From Pseudomonadota bacterium (GTDB taxonomy: Bacteria > Pseudomonadota > Gammaproteobacteria > Burkholderiales > Ferrovaceae), in assembly GCA_021805725.1 (NCBI GenBank), contig JAJZEH010000110.1:62001-126000 (forward strand): a stretch of DNA of 64,000 bases, read 5' to 3'. The translations under genes were made by a program, and so were the position numbers. How positions within the stretch are numbered: position 1 is the first letter of the stretch; each line of letters starts with the position of its first letter. The notes below the pieces were generated by a model. The model made no database searches. It was not told the origin of the DNA and saw nothing but the letters and a program-made list of their open reading frames with translations. Of this stretch, positions 9,763-20,265 are shown in pieces.

Positions 9763-9775
9763 GGATGAAAGCCTC

Positions 9776-10800
<1,025 letters not shown>

Positions 10801-10802
10801 GC

Positions 10803-11513
10803 ATGAAGCAGTCCTGGCTGACCTTGATTCTCGTCGTGGTGACCTTGCCCGCATTGCAGGGGTGTTTTCCGTTGGTGGCCACAGGCATGGTAGGGACGGG
10901 GCTTGTGGTGGCCGACCGTCGCACCTCCGGTGCGCAGCTTGAGGATCAAGGCATTGAATTCCGTGCCAACCATGCCATCAACGAAAAATACGGTGACAAG
11001 GTTCATGTCAATGTCACCAGCTTCAACCGGAATCTGCTCCTGACGGGTGAAGTGCCGGACGAGGAATCACGCAAGGGCGTCGAGGCCCTTGCGCATGCCA
11101 CGACCAACGTGCGCGCTGTGGTCGATGAAATCGCCGTTGCGGGGGGAAGCTCTTTCTCCGAGCGCGCCAACGACACCTACCTCGGCACCAAGGTACGCGC
11201 TCGCATGGCGGCGGACGCCAACGGCCAGTTTTCGCCAGTGCACATCAGCGTCACTACCGAGGATAGCGTCGTTTATCTGATGGGCCTCGTGACGCATGCC
11301 GAGGGGGATGCTGCCAGCGCAATCGCCAGCACCACATCGGGCGTGCGGCGGGTGGTCAAGGTATTCGAGTACATCAACAAACCCCCGGAAGATGAAAAGA
11401 CGGCAGCGCACGCATCCGGATCACCCGCAGCGGCTGCCAAGCCTGAGGATATCCAGCCTCCCGCTCCCCAGCAGGAAGAGACGCTTCCGCCGGCCCAGCC
11501 CGTGACGATGTAA
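10803..11513 (+). CDS. BON-domain lipoprotein (DolP/YraP-like)
   Basis: The 236-residue product has a lipoprotein signal peptide ([21 protein letters not shown], lipobox LQGC at about residue 21) and two BON domains: [20 protein letters not shown] and [18 protein letters not shown]. The E. coli homolog is an outer-membrane lipoprotein that supports membrane integrity and BAM function. A proline- and alanine-rich tail of about 40 residues, absent from short homologs, ends the protein. It starts two bases after gmhA, so it is probably cotranscribed with gmhA and rfaE2. Confidence 0.87.
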   Translation: MKQSWLTLILVVVTLPALQGCFPLVATGMVGTGLVVADRRTSGAQLEDQGIEFRANHAINEKYGDKVHVNVTSFNRNLLLTGEVPDEESRKGVEALAHATTNVRAVVDEIAVAGGSSFSERANDTYLGTKVRARMAADANGQFSPVHISVTTEDSVVYLMGLVTHAEGDAASAIASTTSGVRRVVKVFEYINKPPEDEKTAAHASGSPAAAAKPEDIQPPAPQQEETLPPAQPVTM

Positions 11514-11527
11514 AGGCGGGCGGTCTC

Positions 11528-12016
11528 ATGACCCGGTATCCGGCCCCCGATTTCGAACAAAAGATTGCCTCGCCAGGGCAATGGCTGCAACGCGTTAGTT
11601 TGTTGCCTCGTCCGCTGGTGTTCACCAACGGCGTATTTGACATCCTTCACCGCGGGCATGTGACCTATTTGGCGCAAGCGCGTGCCCAAGGCGCGGCGTT
11701 GGTGGTGGCGCTCAATTCGGATGCTTCGGTCCGCCGACTGGGGAAGGGGGAGGATCGCCCCATCAACGTTCTGGCCGACCGCATGGCCCTTGTTGCCGCT
11801 CTGGAAAGCGTGGATGGGGTTACCTGGTTTGACGAGGACACGCCGCTTCAGCGGATTCTGGAATGTCACCCCGACGTGCTGGTCAAGGGGGGCGACTGGG
11901 CCGTCCAACAGATCGTGGGTGCAAAAGAAGTCCAGGCGCGAGGTGGTCGGGTGTTGTCCATTCCTTTCGAACATGAGCGCTCCACGACGGCGCTCCTGCA
12001 ACGCATCCGCCTCTAG
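11528..12016 (+). CDS. rfaE2: D-glycero-beta-D-manno-heptose 1-phosphate adenylyltransferase
   Basis: Activates heptose phosphate to ADP-heptose for the lipopolysaccharide core. The 162-residue product is a stand-alone cytidylyltransferase-fold domain: [20 protein letters not shown] holds the nucleotide-binding HxGH motif, and [14 protein letters not shown] the C-terminal signature. In enterobacteria this domain is fused to the kinase as HldE; separate RfaE1 and RfaE2 is the usual betaproteobacterial form. Its TAG and that of the convergent coaX are the two strands of one CTAG palindrome. Confidence 0.93.
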   Translation: MTRYPAPDFEQKIASPGQWLQRVSLLPRPLVFTNGVFDILHRGHVTYLAQARAQGAALVVALNSDASVRRLGKGEDRPINVLADRMALVAALESVDGVTWFDEDTPLQRILECHPDVLVKGGDWAVQQIVGAKEVQARGGRVLSIPFEHERSTTALLQRIRL

Positions 12017-12738
12017 TCCGACATCAATCGGGCCAGCCCTTCCAGGACCAGATATTCCACTGCAATCACCGGCAGTTCGAGATGCGAGTGCAACAGCGGG
12101 CCGTGCCCGCCGCTCATGACGCAGACGACAGGTTGGGACTGGCAAGCCTGCAGCGCCCTGGCCATGCGGTCTATGGCGCCCACCGTGGCCAGAATTCGTC
12201 CCGTGGCAATGGCGTCCAGGGTCGTTCTTGGAAATGCCGTGAAGAGGCCGTCCGATTCTGCTGTGAGTCCTGCCGTGCCGGTGCGCAGCGCCTGTGTCAT
12301 CAGCGATAGTCCGGGCAGGATGATCCCTCCCAGAAACTCCCCTTCAGCGCTCAGGGCATCCACTGTCGTTGCCGTGCCGGCGCAAACCACCACGGCGGGT
12401 TGGTCGGTCAGGGCGTGAGCCCCGATCAGGGCGGCCCAGCGATCGGGACCCAGTTGTTGTGGGGATTCGTAAAGATTGGTCACGCCGCCGGCTGCCGTTC
12501 CTGCACGGACCCAGTGCAATGGCACTCCGCGTGCTGCACAGCATTCCTCCAGCCCTGCGGCTACTTCCGGACCCGCCACCAGGGTGGCAAGGACCCGTGT
12601 CAGGGGGTGGTGGTCGCGCATCAACGACGCCAGCGTGGGCCAGGAGCGTGTCGGCAGGCTTCCCGTACCGTGCCATTGCCCCTGGTCCCGCAGTCCCCAT
12701 TTGATGCGGCTGTTGCCGATATCGAGTGCGAGTTGCAT
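12013..12738 (-). CDS. coaX: Type III pantothenate kinase
   Basis: First step of coenzyme A synthesis. The 241-residue product begins [20 protein letters not shown] (residues 6-10) is the phosphate-binding motif of the acetate-kinase-like fold. [11 protein letters not shown] and [11 protein letters not shown] are the other family motifs. The ATG overlaps the birA TGA by one base (TGATG), so the genes are coupled, a common betaproteobacterial pairing. coaD and coaE are also in the window. Confidence 0.93.
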   Translation of the reverse strand: MQLALDIGNSRIKWGLRDQGQWHGTGSLPTRSWPTLASLMRDHHPLTRVLATLVAGPEVAAGLEECCAARGVPLHWVRAGTAAGGVTNLYESPQQLGPDRWAALIGAHALTDQPAVVVCAGTATTVDALSAEGEFLGGIILPGLSLMTQALRTGTAGLTAESDGLFTAFPRTTLDAIATGRILATVGAIDRMARALQACQSQPVVCVMSGGHGPLLHSHLELPVIAVEYLVLEGLARLMSD

Positions 12739-13535
12739 CAGGTCAGTCGCAATGAGATGTCGCCGGCGAGAAAACGGGTGATCGCACCGTTTTGCCGCAG
12801 CAGCAGCGCACCGTCTTCCGACAGGCCGGCACATTCTCCGATTTCGACGCGCCGGTTGGGGAGCGTGAGGCGGATCACCCTCTCCCGGTGTGCGCAACGC
12901 GCCATCCATTCGGCCTCGAATGGCGCAAATCCCGCTTCCGAAAATTTTTGCAGATGTGCGATCAGGGTCTCCAGGATGGCTGCCAGGACGATGTCGCGCT
13001 CGGGAGCCTCGCCCGCCGCATTGCGCAGGTCGGTGGCTGGATTGGGGAGCTGGTCGGACAAGGAGTCTTCAAGCACCACATTGAGGCCAATGCCGATGAC
13101 GGCGCCGATGGCACCGTCCATGGCATCAGAAATTTCCACCAGGACCCCAGCGATCTTCCGGCCATGGCGCAGCAGATCATTGGGCCACTTCAGGGCCAAT
13201 CCGGCCACATGCAACCGTTCCAGGGCCTGGGCCACGGCGAGCGAGGCCACCAGCGGAAGGCCGGCGAGTTTCGTGGCGTTGCCCTGGAATCGCCACAGCA
13301 GGGAAAACGTCAGCGAACCTTCGCCGTCGGATAGCCAGGAACGACCCTGGCGCCCCCTTCCTGCAAGCTGGTTTCTGGCCACCAGACAGTAACCATTGGG
13401 TGCCCCCTGGTCCGCCAGCATCAGCACATGCTGGTTGGTGGAATCGATGCTGTCCACCACCACCAGTTGAAGGCATTGTCCCACGGGGCCCAGAAGCTGC
13501 AGGATGCGATCGGGTTGCAAGGATGGCATGTTCAA
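12738..13535 (-). CDS. birA: Biotin-[acetyl-CoA-carboxylase] ligase, catalytic domain only
   Basis: Attaches biotin to the carboxylase carrier protein. The 265-residue product has the ligase motifs GRGRQGRSW (residues 59-67), KWPND (116-120), GRKIAGVL with the conserved lysine (127), and a small C-terminal SH3-like domain. It lacks the N-terminal winged helix of E. coli BirA, so it should not act as a biotin-operon repressor. The start overlaps the preceding HAD gene by four bases. A second ATG two codons in is an alternative. Confidence 0.92.
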   Translation of the reverse strand: MNMPSLQPDRILQLLGPVGQCLQLVVVDSIDSTNQHVLMLADQGAPNGYCLVARNQLAGRGRQGRSWLSDGEGSLTFSLLWRFQGNATKLAGLPLVASLAVAQALERLHVAGLALKWPNDLLRHGRKIAGVLVEISDAMDGAIGAVIGIGLNVVLEDSLSDQLPNPATDLRNAAGEAPERDIVLAAILETLIAHLQKFSEAGFAPFEAEWMARCAHRERVIRLTLPNRRVEIGECAGLSEDGALLLRQNGAITRFLAGDISLRLT

Positions 13536-14410
13536 AATTCCAGTCGGTGTTCGGCGTGACAGGCCGCCATTTCGCGCCGGTAGGAGATGTGCGCCATGAT
13601 GGCGTCCAGCAGCAGGGCTACGCGACTTGAAAGCTTGCTGCCCAGGCGATAGTCTGCCGGGGCAATGAAGTCCACGCGTTGGGCAGACAGCAGCTTGACG
13701 CAGGTATCCCGGTCTTCCCGGTTACGGGTGGGGTAAACGGCAATGGTGTGCCCCCCGTTTTTTTTGGTGAGTGCCATGCTGGGCACATCGGTCATGCCGT
13801 CTCCGATGTAGATGATGTTCTGGAAGGGGATGGGCCGCTGATTTTCGGGCATGTGCTCGTTGATGGATTCCTCCAGGGTTTCCTTGCCTTTGTTGACCCG
13901 GAACAGGTACTGGGTTTTGGTGGTGTCCGTGATGAGCAGTTTGGGAAAGGTGGCGATGCCCTGGAAGTTGAAGTGATACTCCGAAGCATAAATCTGCTGA
14001 AAATGGCGCCTGATGGAAATGCCTTCCAGGATTTCCTTCATGCCAGCCGAGACAATGTAATGCTGGATGTTGACCTGGCCGCCACCGCGCCTTCTCACAT
14101 GGGCATTGATGCGACTGAACCACCCTTCCACGCCGGGAAAATAAGGAATGTCCTTGCCCATGGCCTGGAAATCACGGCGACTGATGTTGATTTTTCGGGC
14201 ATGCGCCTCTTCCAGCAGCAGGCGCATGTAGACCAGCATCTTTTCCGAGACGGTTTCGGCGGACTCCTTCTCCACCTGCTTCCAGAAATCGCGGGGCCTG
14301 ATCCCCAGTTTGGGGAGCACCGTGTACTCCTGCATGGGCTGCGGCGACAGGGTCCCGTCAAAATCGTAGACCATCGCGATGGTGTTCTGGAAGAAAGTTG
14401 TTTTAGGCAT
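13532..14410 (-). CDS. HAD-family phosphatase of unknown substrate
   Basis: The 292-residue product is a HAD-superfamily hydrolase: MVYDFDGTLSPQPMQEYTVL carries motif I (DxDGT, about residues 16-20), HYIVSAGMKEIL motif II, and IYIGDGMTDVPSM motif IV (GDGxxD), with lysines between for motif III. The large helical insertion after motif I is a C1-type cap. I cannot name the substrate. It lies upstream of birA and coaX with ATGA coupling, so it may belong to cofactor metabolism or simply share the promoter. Confidence 0.78.
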   Translation of the reverse strand: MPKTTFFQNTIAMVYDFDGTLSPQPMQEYTVLPKLGIRPRDFWKQVEKESAETVSEKMLVYMRLLLEEAHARKINISRRDFQAMGKDIPYFPGVEGWFSRINAHVRRRGGGQVNIQHYIVSAGMKEILEGISIRRHFQQIYASEYHFNFQGIATFPKLLITDTTKTQYLFRVNKGKETLEESINEHMPENQRPIPFQNIIYIGDGMTDVPSMALTKKNGGHTIAVYPTRNREDRDTCVKLLSAQRVDFIAPADYRLGSKLSSRVALLLDAIMAHISYRREMAACHAEHRLEF

Positions 14411-14448
14411 GGATACCGCTCCACCGGTCTTTGGGATATTCTAACGGA

Positions 14449-14477
14449 TTGGCGTCCCGGGCGGCTTGATGTAGAGT
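14449..14477 (+). promoter_or_regulatory. Candidate glnS promoter
   Basis: TTGGCG (14449-14454) and TAGAGT (14472-14477) are 17 bases apart, each matching four of six consensus positions. It lies in the 104-base gap between the divergent HAD phosphatase and glnS genes and would give a leader of about 30 bases. Confidence 0.4.
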
Positions 14478-14514
14478 GTCCATCTGTTGATGCCAGTCCA
14501 CTTTCGGTTGTCTC

Positions 14515-16191
14515 ATGTCTATTCCAAATTCAGCACCCAGCACGAATTTCATTCGAAATATCGTTTCTGATGATCTTGCCAGCGGCAAAACGCAGGGACG
14601 CATCGCAACCCGCTTTCCTCCCGAACCCAACGGATACCTGCATATTGGCCATGCCAAATCCATATGCCTTAATTTTGGCATTGCCCGCGATTTTGGCGGG
14701 GTGTGTCACATGCGCTTTGACGATACCAACCCCGCCAAGGAAGACACGGAGTACGTGGATTCCATTCTGGACACGGTGCGCTGGCTGGGGTTTGATTGGG
14801 GCCCGCACCTTTATTACGCCTCCGATTACTTTGATCGTTGTTATGCCTATGCAGAGCAGTTGATCGAGGCGGGCAAGGCCTATGTGGACAGCCTGAGCGC
14901 CGAGGAAATTCGCAGCCACCGCGGCAACCTCACCGAACCGGGAAAAAACAGCCCATGGCGCGATCGATCGGTGACGGAAAATCTGGACCTGTTTCGTCGC
15001 ATGCGTGCCGGTGAATTTGCCGATGGACAACATGTGTTGCGCCTGAAAATCGACATGGCCTCTCCCAACCTCAATCTGCGCGACCCGGCCATCTATCGCA
15101 TCCGTCATTTTCCCCATTGGCGCACGGGCAGCCGCTGGTGCATCTATCCCATGTACGACTATGCCCATGCGCTGTCGGATGCCGAAGAGCACATCACCCA
15201 TTCCATCTGTACTCTGGAATTCGAAGACCATCGACCGCTGTACGATTGGGTGGTGGAGCACACCCCTGTGCCCTCGCGCCCGCATCAGTACGAGTTTGCG
15301 CGCCTGAATTTGACTTACACCCTGATGAGCAAGCGCAAGCTGCTGGAACTGGTGGAAGAGCGCCACGTGTCGGGCTGGGATGACCCGCGCATGCCAACGC
15401 TGGTGGGCCTGCGTCGTCGCGGTTACACGCCGGAGTCGATTCGTCTTTTCTGCGATCGCATTGGGGTTTCCAAATCGGACAGCCTGATCGACGTCAGCGT
15501 GCTTGAGGACTGCCTGCGTACCGACCTGAATGAGCGCGCGCCACGACGGGTTGCGGTGATCGATCCGGTGCGGCTCATCATCGACAATTACCCCGAGGGG
15601 CAGGTGGAGTTGTGTGAAGTGCCCAATCATCCGCAGAAGCCGGAGTGGGGAAAACGCACCATTTCCTTTTCGCGCGAACTGGTCATCGAGCGCGAAGACT
15701 TCATGGCGAATCCCGTCAAGGGGTTTTTTCGCATGACGCCCGGAGCCGACGTGCGGTTGCGCTATGCCTACGTGGTGAAATGCACCAGGTTCGTGACCGA
15801 TCCGGACAGCGGTGCCGTCACCGAGATTCATTGCGACTATTACCCCGAAACCCGCAGCGGGACGCCGGGCGCCGACGCGCATAAGGTCAAGGGCAACATT
15901 CACTGGCTGGCCCTGGGGCATTCGGATGAAACCGAAGTGCGGCTCTATGACCGCCTTTTCAGTGACCCCAATCCTGCAGGGGCCGAGGATTACCGCACCT
16001 TGATCAATCCGGATTCCATAGAGATGCGCCCCCGCGCTCGCGTGGAGCCAGCCTTGATGGCATCACTGCCTGGTGAGTGTTTTCAGTTTGAGCGCAATGG
16101 TTATTTTGTGGTGGACAGCCGGGACGCCGCGCCGGGACGCCCGGTGTTCAACCGGGCCGTCACGCTGCGGGATGCCTGGGTCAAGCGTTAG
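14515..16191 (+). CDS. glnS: Glutaminyl-tRNA synthetase
   Basis: Class I synthetase that charges tRNA-Gln directly. The 558-residue product has RFPPEPNGYLHIGHAKS with HIGH at residues 43-46, and MSKRK (271-275) as the KMSKS loop; the C-terminal anticodon-binding beta-barrels follow. Length equals E. coli GlnRS. Its presence, with tRNA-Gln at 40.7 kb and gatCAB at 59-62 kb, implies that glutaminylation here does not require the amidotransferase. It converges on folE2 with eight bases between stops. Confidence 0.97.
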   Translation: MSIPNSAPSTNFIRNIVSDDLASGKTQGRIATRFPPEPNGYLHIGHAKSICLNFGIARDFGGVCHMRFDDTNPAKEDTEYVDSILDTVRWLGFDWGPHLYYASDYFDRCYAYAEQLIEAGKAYVDSLSAEEIRSHRGNLTEPGKNSPWRDRSVTENLDLFRRMRAGEFADGQHVLRLKIDMASPNLNLRDPAIYRIRHFPHWRTGSRWCIYPMYDYAHALSDAEEHITHSICTLEFEDHRPLYDWVVEHTPVPSRPHQYEFARLNLTYTLMSKRKLLELVEERHVSGWDDPRMPTLVGLRRRGYTPESIRLFCDRIGVSKSDSLIDVSVLEDCLRTDLNERAPRRVAVIDPVRLIIDNYPEGQVELCEVPNHPQKPEWGKRTISFSRELVIEREDFMANPVKGFFRMTPGADVRLRYAYVVKCTRFVTDPDSGAVTEIHCDYYPETRSGTPGADAHKVKGNIHWLALGHSDETEVRLYDRLFSDPNPAGAEDYRTLINPDSIEMRPRARVEPALMASLPGECFQFERNGYFVVDSRDAAPGRPVFNRAVTLRDAWVKR

Positions 16192-16199
16192 CGAGTTGG

Positions 16200-17015
16200 T
16201 CAGTTGGCGGTTTTGCTGCGCTTGTCGCGTTCGATGAGCGCGTAGGCAGAGTGATTGTGTATGGACTCGAAGTTTTCGGATTCCACCACATAAGCCTCGA
16301 TTCGCGGTTCCACATCCAGGCGGTGGGCCACGTCGCGCACCATGTCCTCAACGAACTTCGGGTTGTCGTAGGCACGCTCGGTCACCCACTTCTCATCGGG
16401 CCGCTTCAACAGGCCAAACAATTCGCAGGAGGCCGATTCCTCGGCAATGCGGATGATTTCCTCGATCCACACGAACTTCTTGATCCTGGCGGTAATGGTG
16501 ACGTGGGAGCGTTGGTTATGCGCGCCGTAGTTGGAGATTTCCTTGGAGCAGGGGCAGAGGCTCGTTACGGGCACCACGACTTTCATCGTGAAGGATTGCT
16601 TGCCATCCATGATTTCGCCAATGAAGGTGACGTCGTAGTCGATCAGGGATTTTACGCCGGACACGGGCGCCGATTTGTTGATGAAATAGGGAAAACTCAT
16701 TTCGATGTGGCCGGCGCGCGCTTCCAGGCGCTGGACCATGGTTGAAAGAATGGTGCCAAAGGATTCCACGGAAATTTCACGCTCTTCCCGGTTGAGTATT
16801 TCCACGAAGCGGGACATGTGCGTGCCCTTGAAGTGCTGGGGCAGGTGGACGTACATGTTGAAGGTGGCAATGGTGTTTTGCACGCCGCCCTGTTCGCGGT
16901 CGGAAACCCGGACGGGGTGGCGAATGCCTTTGATGCCCACCCGGTCAATGGCGATCTGCCGCGTGTCCGGAGTGGCCTGAATGTCAGGGATGGGGTTGGG
17001 GTCGCGGGCGTTCAT
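16200..17015 (-). CDS. folE2: GTP cyclohydrolase I type B
   Basis: Opens GTP to dihydroneopterin triphosphate for folate. The 271-residue product is the FolE2 (COG1469) form: [15 protein letters not shown] near the N terminus, then [23 protein letters not shown] with the metal-site cysteine (C154 or C156). This form is known to accept metals other than zinc and is often zinc-regulated. folB, which acts two steps later, is at 32.3 kb. It lies 46 bases after dxs on the same strand and may be the last gene of the xseB-ispA-dxs unit. Confidence 0.94.
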   Translation of the reverse strand: MNARDPNPIPDIQATPDTRQIAIDRVGIKGIRHPVRVSDREQGGVQNTIATFNMYVHLPQHFKGTHMSRFVEILNREEREISVESFGTILSTMVQRLEARAGHIEMSFPYFINKSAPVSGVKSLIDYDVTFIGEIMDGKQSFTMKVVVPVTSLCPCSKEISNYGAHNQRSHVTITARIKKFVWIEEIIRIAEESASCELFGLLKRPDEKWVTERAYDNPKFVEDMVRDVAHRLDVEPRIEAYVVESENFESIHNHSAYALIERDKRSKTAN

Positions 17016-17061
17016 GAATGATTCTCCTGGTCGGATAAGGGGGTATTTGCAAAGGGTGAGG

Positions 17062-18948
17062 TCAGGCGCTGGCGGTACCGCTGCGCAGGGATTTCATTTC
17101 CTGCCGACGCTGTTCGATGGCGCTGACGATGCCCTGGGCATCGAGGCCGCATTCGGCTAGCAATGCCGCCGGATCGCCCTGATCCACAAAGCGGTCTGGC
17201 AGTCCGAGGTGCAGCAAGGGTATTGCAATGTTTTCACGCGCCAGCAGCTCGCCCACGGCGCTGCCGGCGCCACCCTGTACCGTGTTTTCTTCCACCGTGA
17301 CCAACAAATCGTGGGTCAGCGCCAGTTTGGTGATCAGGGCCTCATCCAGCGGTTTGACGAAGCGCATGTTGGCCACGCTGGCGTTGAGCCGCTCACCGGC
17401 CTCAAGTGAGGCGGCCAGCACGGCGCCAAAGGCGAGAATGGCCACGGAGCGTCCCTGGCGACGCATTTCTCCCTGGCCTACTGGAAGTGCGGTCATGTCC
17501 CTGGCAATGGCAACACCGGGGCCGCTGCCGCGCGGATAGCGCACCGCCGTGGGGCCCTCCAGACGGAACGCCGTATACATCATCTGGCGACATTCATTTT
17601 CGTCAGCAGGTGCCATGACCGTCATGTTGGGCAGGCATCTCAGATAGGTCAGGTCAAAGCTTCCGGCATGAGTGGCCCCATCCGCGCCGACGAGGCCGGC
17701 GCGATCAATGGCAAAGACCACGGGCAGATTTTGCAGGGCAATGTCGTGAATCAGCTGGTCGTAGGCGCGCTGCAGAAAGGTCGAATAGATGGCCACTACT
17801 GGTTTGAGTCCCTCACAGGCAAGCCCCGCCGCAAAAGTGAGCGCATGCTGCTCGGCAATCCCCACGTCGAAATAACGCTCGGGATATTCCTTCGAAAAGC
17901 GAACCAGGCCCGAACCTTCGCACATGGCGGGCGTGATGGCATACAACCGGGGGTCGAGGGCAGCCATGTCGCACAGCCAGTCGCCGAAGATCTGTGTGTA
18001 GCTGGGTTTGGTGGCGGTTTTGGGCAGTACCCCAATGGCGGGGTCGAAGGGCGTGACGCCATGGTAGAGAATGGGGTCGGCCTCGGCCGGGGCATACCCC
18101 TTGCCCTTCTTGGTCACCACGTGCAGAAATTGCGGGCCTTCCAGCTTCCTCACATTGCCCAGGGTGGAGATGAGGGTGTCGAGGTCGTGGCCATCGATCG
18201 GCCCGATGTAATTAAAACCGAATTCTTCGAACAGGGTTGCCGGCGGATTGACCATGCCCTTCATATGCTCTTCCCAACGCTTGGCAAACTCCAGGATGGG
18301 TGGGGCAACACCGAGGACTTTCTCGCCTCCGCGGCGCATGGTGTTGTAGAAGCGTCCGGACATGATGCGCGCAAGGTGGTTGCTGAGCGCCCCCACCGGG
18401 TGGGAAATGGACATCTCGTTGTCGTTCAGGACGACGATCAGGTCGGCGCCGGTATGTCGTGCATTGTTCATCGCCTCAAAGGCCATGCCGCCGGTGAGGG
18501 CGCCGTCGCCAATGATGGCAATGGCGCGCTGATCGCTGTTGGCCCGTTTGAACGCCGTTGCCATCCCCAGGGCCGCGCTGATGGAGGTGCTGGAATGGGC
18601 GGTACCGAAGGTGTCGTACTCGCTTTCGCTACGCCGGGGAAAGCCGGACAGGCCATCCTTCATGCGCAGACGGGACATTCCTGCCTTGCGCCCGGTCAGG
18701 ATCTTATGGGCATAGGTTTGGTGACCAACATCCCATACCAGGCGGTCGCGCGGGGTGTCGAACACGTAATGCAGCGCGATGGCCAGTTCCACCGTTCCCA
18801 GATTGCTGGATAAATGGCCTCCGGTACGGGCGACGGATTGAACGATGAATTCACGCAACTCGTCGGCCAATGATGCGAGTTCGCGCCGCTCGAGGGCGCG
18901 TAGCTCATGGGGCCATTGAATCTTGTCGAGAAGCGGTGTGGGTGACAT
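17062..18948 (-). CDS. dxs: 1-deoxy-D-xylulose-5-phosphate synthase
   Basis: Thiamine-diphosphate enzyme at the entry of the non-mevalonate isoprenoid pathway. The 628-residue product has the N-terminal GGHLSSNLG with catalytic histidine, [15 protein letters not shown], the cofactor motif [16 protein letters not shown] (147-162), and the transketolase central and C-terminal domains. It follows ispA by 16 bases. ispE of the same pathway is at 39.9 kb. Full length. Confidence 0.97.
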   Translation of the reverse strand: MSPTPLLDKIQWPHELRALERRELASLADELREFIVQSVARTGGHLSSNLGTVELAIALHYVFDTPRDRLVWDVGHQTYAHKILTGRKAGMSRLRMKDGLSGFPRRSESEYDTFGTAHSSTSISAALGMATAFKRANSDQRAIAIIGDGALTGGMAFEAMNNARHTGADLIVVLNDNEMSISHPVGALSNHLARIMSGRFYNTMRRGGEKVLGVAPPILEFAKRWEEHMKGMVNPPATLFEEFGFNYIGPIDGHDLDTLISTLGNVRKLEGPQFLHVVTKKGKGYAPAEADPILYHGVTPFDPAIGVLPKTATKPSYTQIFGDWLCDMAALDPRLYAITPAMCEGSGLVRFSKEYPERYFDVGIAEQHALTFAAGLACEGLKPVVAIYSTFLQRAYDQLIHDIALQNLPVVFAIDRAGLVGADGATHAGSFDLTYLRCLPNMTVMAPADENECRQMMYTAFRLEGPTAVRYPRGSGPGVAIARDMTALPVGQGEMRRQGRSVAILAFGAVLAASLEAGERLNASVANMRFVKPLDEALITKLALTHDLLVTVEENTVQGGAGSAVGELLARENIAIPLLHLGLPDRFVDQGDPAALLAECGLDAQGIVSAIEQRRQEMKSLRSGTASA

Positions 18949-18964
18949 GTGACTACTGTGCCCT

Positions 18965-19864
18965 TTAACTGCGGCGGTTAACGATGAAATGGGCCAGTTC
19001 CTCCAGGCGGCGACGGCGGTGACCGAAAGGAACCAGGGACTCGTGCGCTGTCCTGAGAAGTTCTCTTGAAAAATCCTTGGCTTGCGACAGTCCCATTATA
19101 CTCACATAGGTGGGTTTGTTGGCTGCCGCATCCTTTCCGGCGGTTTTACCCAGGGTGGCCGTGTCCATTTCCGCATCCAGGACGTCATCCACCACCTGGA
19201 ACGCCAGGCCCAGCGTATTGGCATATTGGGACAGGTGCTGCTGCTCGGTGCTCGTGAGGGTGCGCCCGCATCCAGCTCCCATCAGTACGGCCGCGCGAAT
19301 GAGCGCCCCGGTTTTTTTGAGGTGCATCGCTTCGAGTTCGGGCAGGGAGAGCGTGCTGTCGGTGCTTTGCAGGTCAATGGCCTGACCCCCGCCCATACCG
19401 CGCGAACCGCTTGCCACCGCCAGCTGGTGGATCATGAGCAACTGCTGGCGAGGGTCGGTGTGCAGGGGAAACTCGGAAAGCCATTGAAAGGCCAGGGACT
19501 GCAAGGTATCGCCGGCAAGCAGGGCCAGCGCCTCGCCAAAACGGACATGGCAGGTGGGTTTGCCGCGGCGTAGCGTGTCATTGTCCATGGCAGGCAAATC
19601 ATCGTGCACCAGGGAATAGGTGTGAATCAGCTCAATGCTGGCTGCGACGACCGTCAAAGCCGCGGGGGGGGCTTCCGCCAGTTCCCCGGCAGCGAAAGCC
19701 AGCAGCGGGCGGACCCTTTTTCCGCCATCCAGCACGGAATAGCGCATGGCTTCATGGAGTTGCCCGGGAACGATGCCGGCCTCGGGAAGGTGTCGTTGCA
19801 GAAATTCTTCCAGTGTTTTGCAAACGGTCCCGGACCACAGGTCGAAATCAGTCTGCAGCGTCAT
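18965..19864 (-). CDS. ispA: Farnesyl diphosphate synthase (short-chain polyprenyl synthase)
   Basis: Makes C15 farnesyl diphosphate for quinones and undecaprenyl carriers. The 299-residue product has both aspartate-rich motifs, DDLPAMD (88-94) and DDVLD (226-230), plus GGKRVRP (48-53). I start it at the ATG at 19864 ([12 protein letters not shown]), which overlaps the end of xseB by 17 bases; the longer open frame upstream belongs to xseB sequence. Synteny xseB-ispA-dxs supports farnesyl rather than geranylgeranyl product. Confidence 0.93.
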   Translation of the reverse strand: MTLQTDFDLWSGTVCKTLEEFLQRHLPEAGIVPGQLHEAMRYSVLDGGKRVRPLLAFAAGELAEAPPAALTVVAASIELIHTYSLVHDDLPAMDNDTLRRGKPTCHVRFGEALALLAGDTLQSLAFQWLSEFPLHTDPRQQLLMIHQLAVASGSRGMGGGQAIDLQSTDSTLSLPELEAMHLKKTGALIRAAVLMGAGCGRTLTSTEQQHLSQYANTLGLAFQVVDDVLDAEMDTATLGKTAGKDAAANKPTYVSIMGLSQAKDFSRELLRTAHESLVPFGHRRRRLEELAHFIVNRRS

Positions 19865-20087
19865 TGCCCTGAAAATCCTGAAGGGTGTTGCCTTCCAGTA
19901 CCTTGATGCGCTGTTCTGCATCGGCCAGCTGAGCCTGACAGTAGCCCAACAGGAGCGCGCCGCGTCGGTAAGCCTCGATGGAATGTTCCAGTGACAACTG
20001 CCCCCCTTCCAGACTGGCAAGCAGGGTCTCGAGTTCGCGCAGCGCGGACTCGTAATTTTCGGGCTGTTTCGCAGAAGATTTTGCCAT
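19848..20087 (-). CDS. xseB: Exodeoxyribonuclease VII small subunit
   Basis: Small helical subunit of the single-strand-specific exonuclease VII. The 79-residue product contains YESALRELETLLASLEGGQLSLEHSIEAYRRG, the family signature, and is mostly predicted coiled-coil helix. xseA is not in the window. It is first in a minus-strand unit with ispA, dxs and perhaps folE2, the order found in many proteobacteria. Confidence 0.92.
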   Translation of the reverse strand: MAKSSAKQPENYESALRELETLLASLEGGQLSLEHSIEAYRRGALLLGYCQAQLADAEQRIKVLEGNTLQDFQGNDAAD

Positions 20088-20154
20088 GGGAGGATCACCT
20101 TATCCCAGGCACCGCATACTGGTCAAACGCCCTCCAAAAAGTCTTATAAATCAC

Positions 20155-20184
20155 TTGCTTCCCACGGCCTCCCTGGGATAGAAT
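20155..20184 (+). promoter_or_regulatory. Candidate promoter of the Rieske oxygenase gene
   Basis: TTGCTT (20155-20160) and TAGAAT (20179-20184) are 18 bases apart. They lie in the 178-base gap between divergent xseB and the Rieske gene, about 80 bases before the start codon. The rest of this gap shows no clear operator or hairpin. Confidence 0.5.
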
Positions 20185-20265
20185 TTCGCTTTTGTCCGTC
20201 GGGTTTGTGTTCGCGACCCTCAATCATCAATCTCCTGCATTCTTTGCTCCCTGGAGGGTGTGGAT

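Noticed and set aside
14530..15921. A 463-codon open frame on the minus strand opposite glnS
   Set aside because: It is the antisense shadow of a well-conserved gene: no family motif, His/Gln-rich composition and no ribosome binding site. glnS on the plus strand is certain.
20088..20265. A second promoter or operator in the xseB-Rieske gap
   Set aside because: A minus-strand pair TTGACC/GATAAG exists 16 bases apart, but transcription would start within five bases of the xseB ATG; not convincing enough to list.
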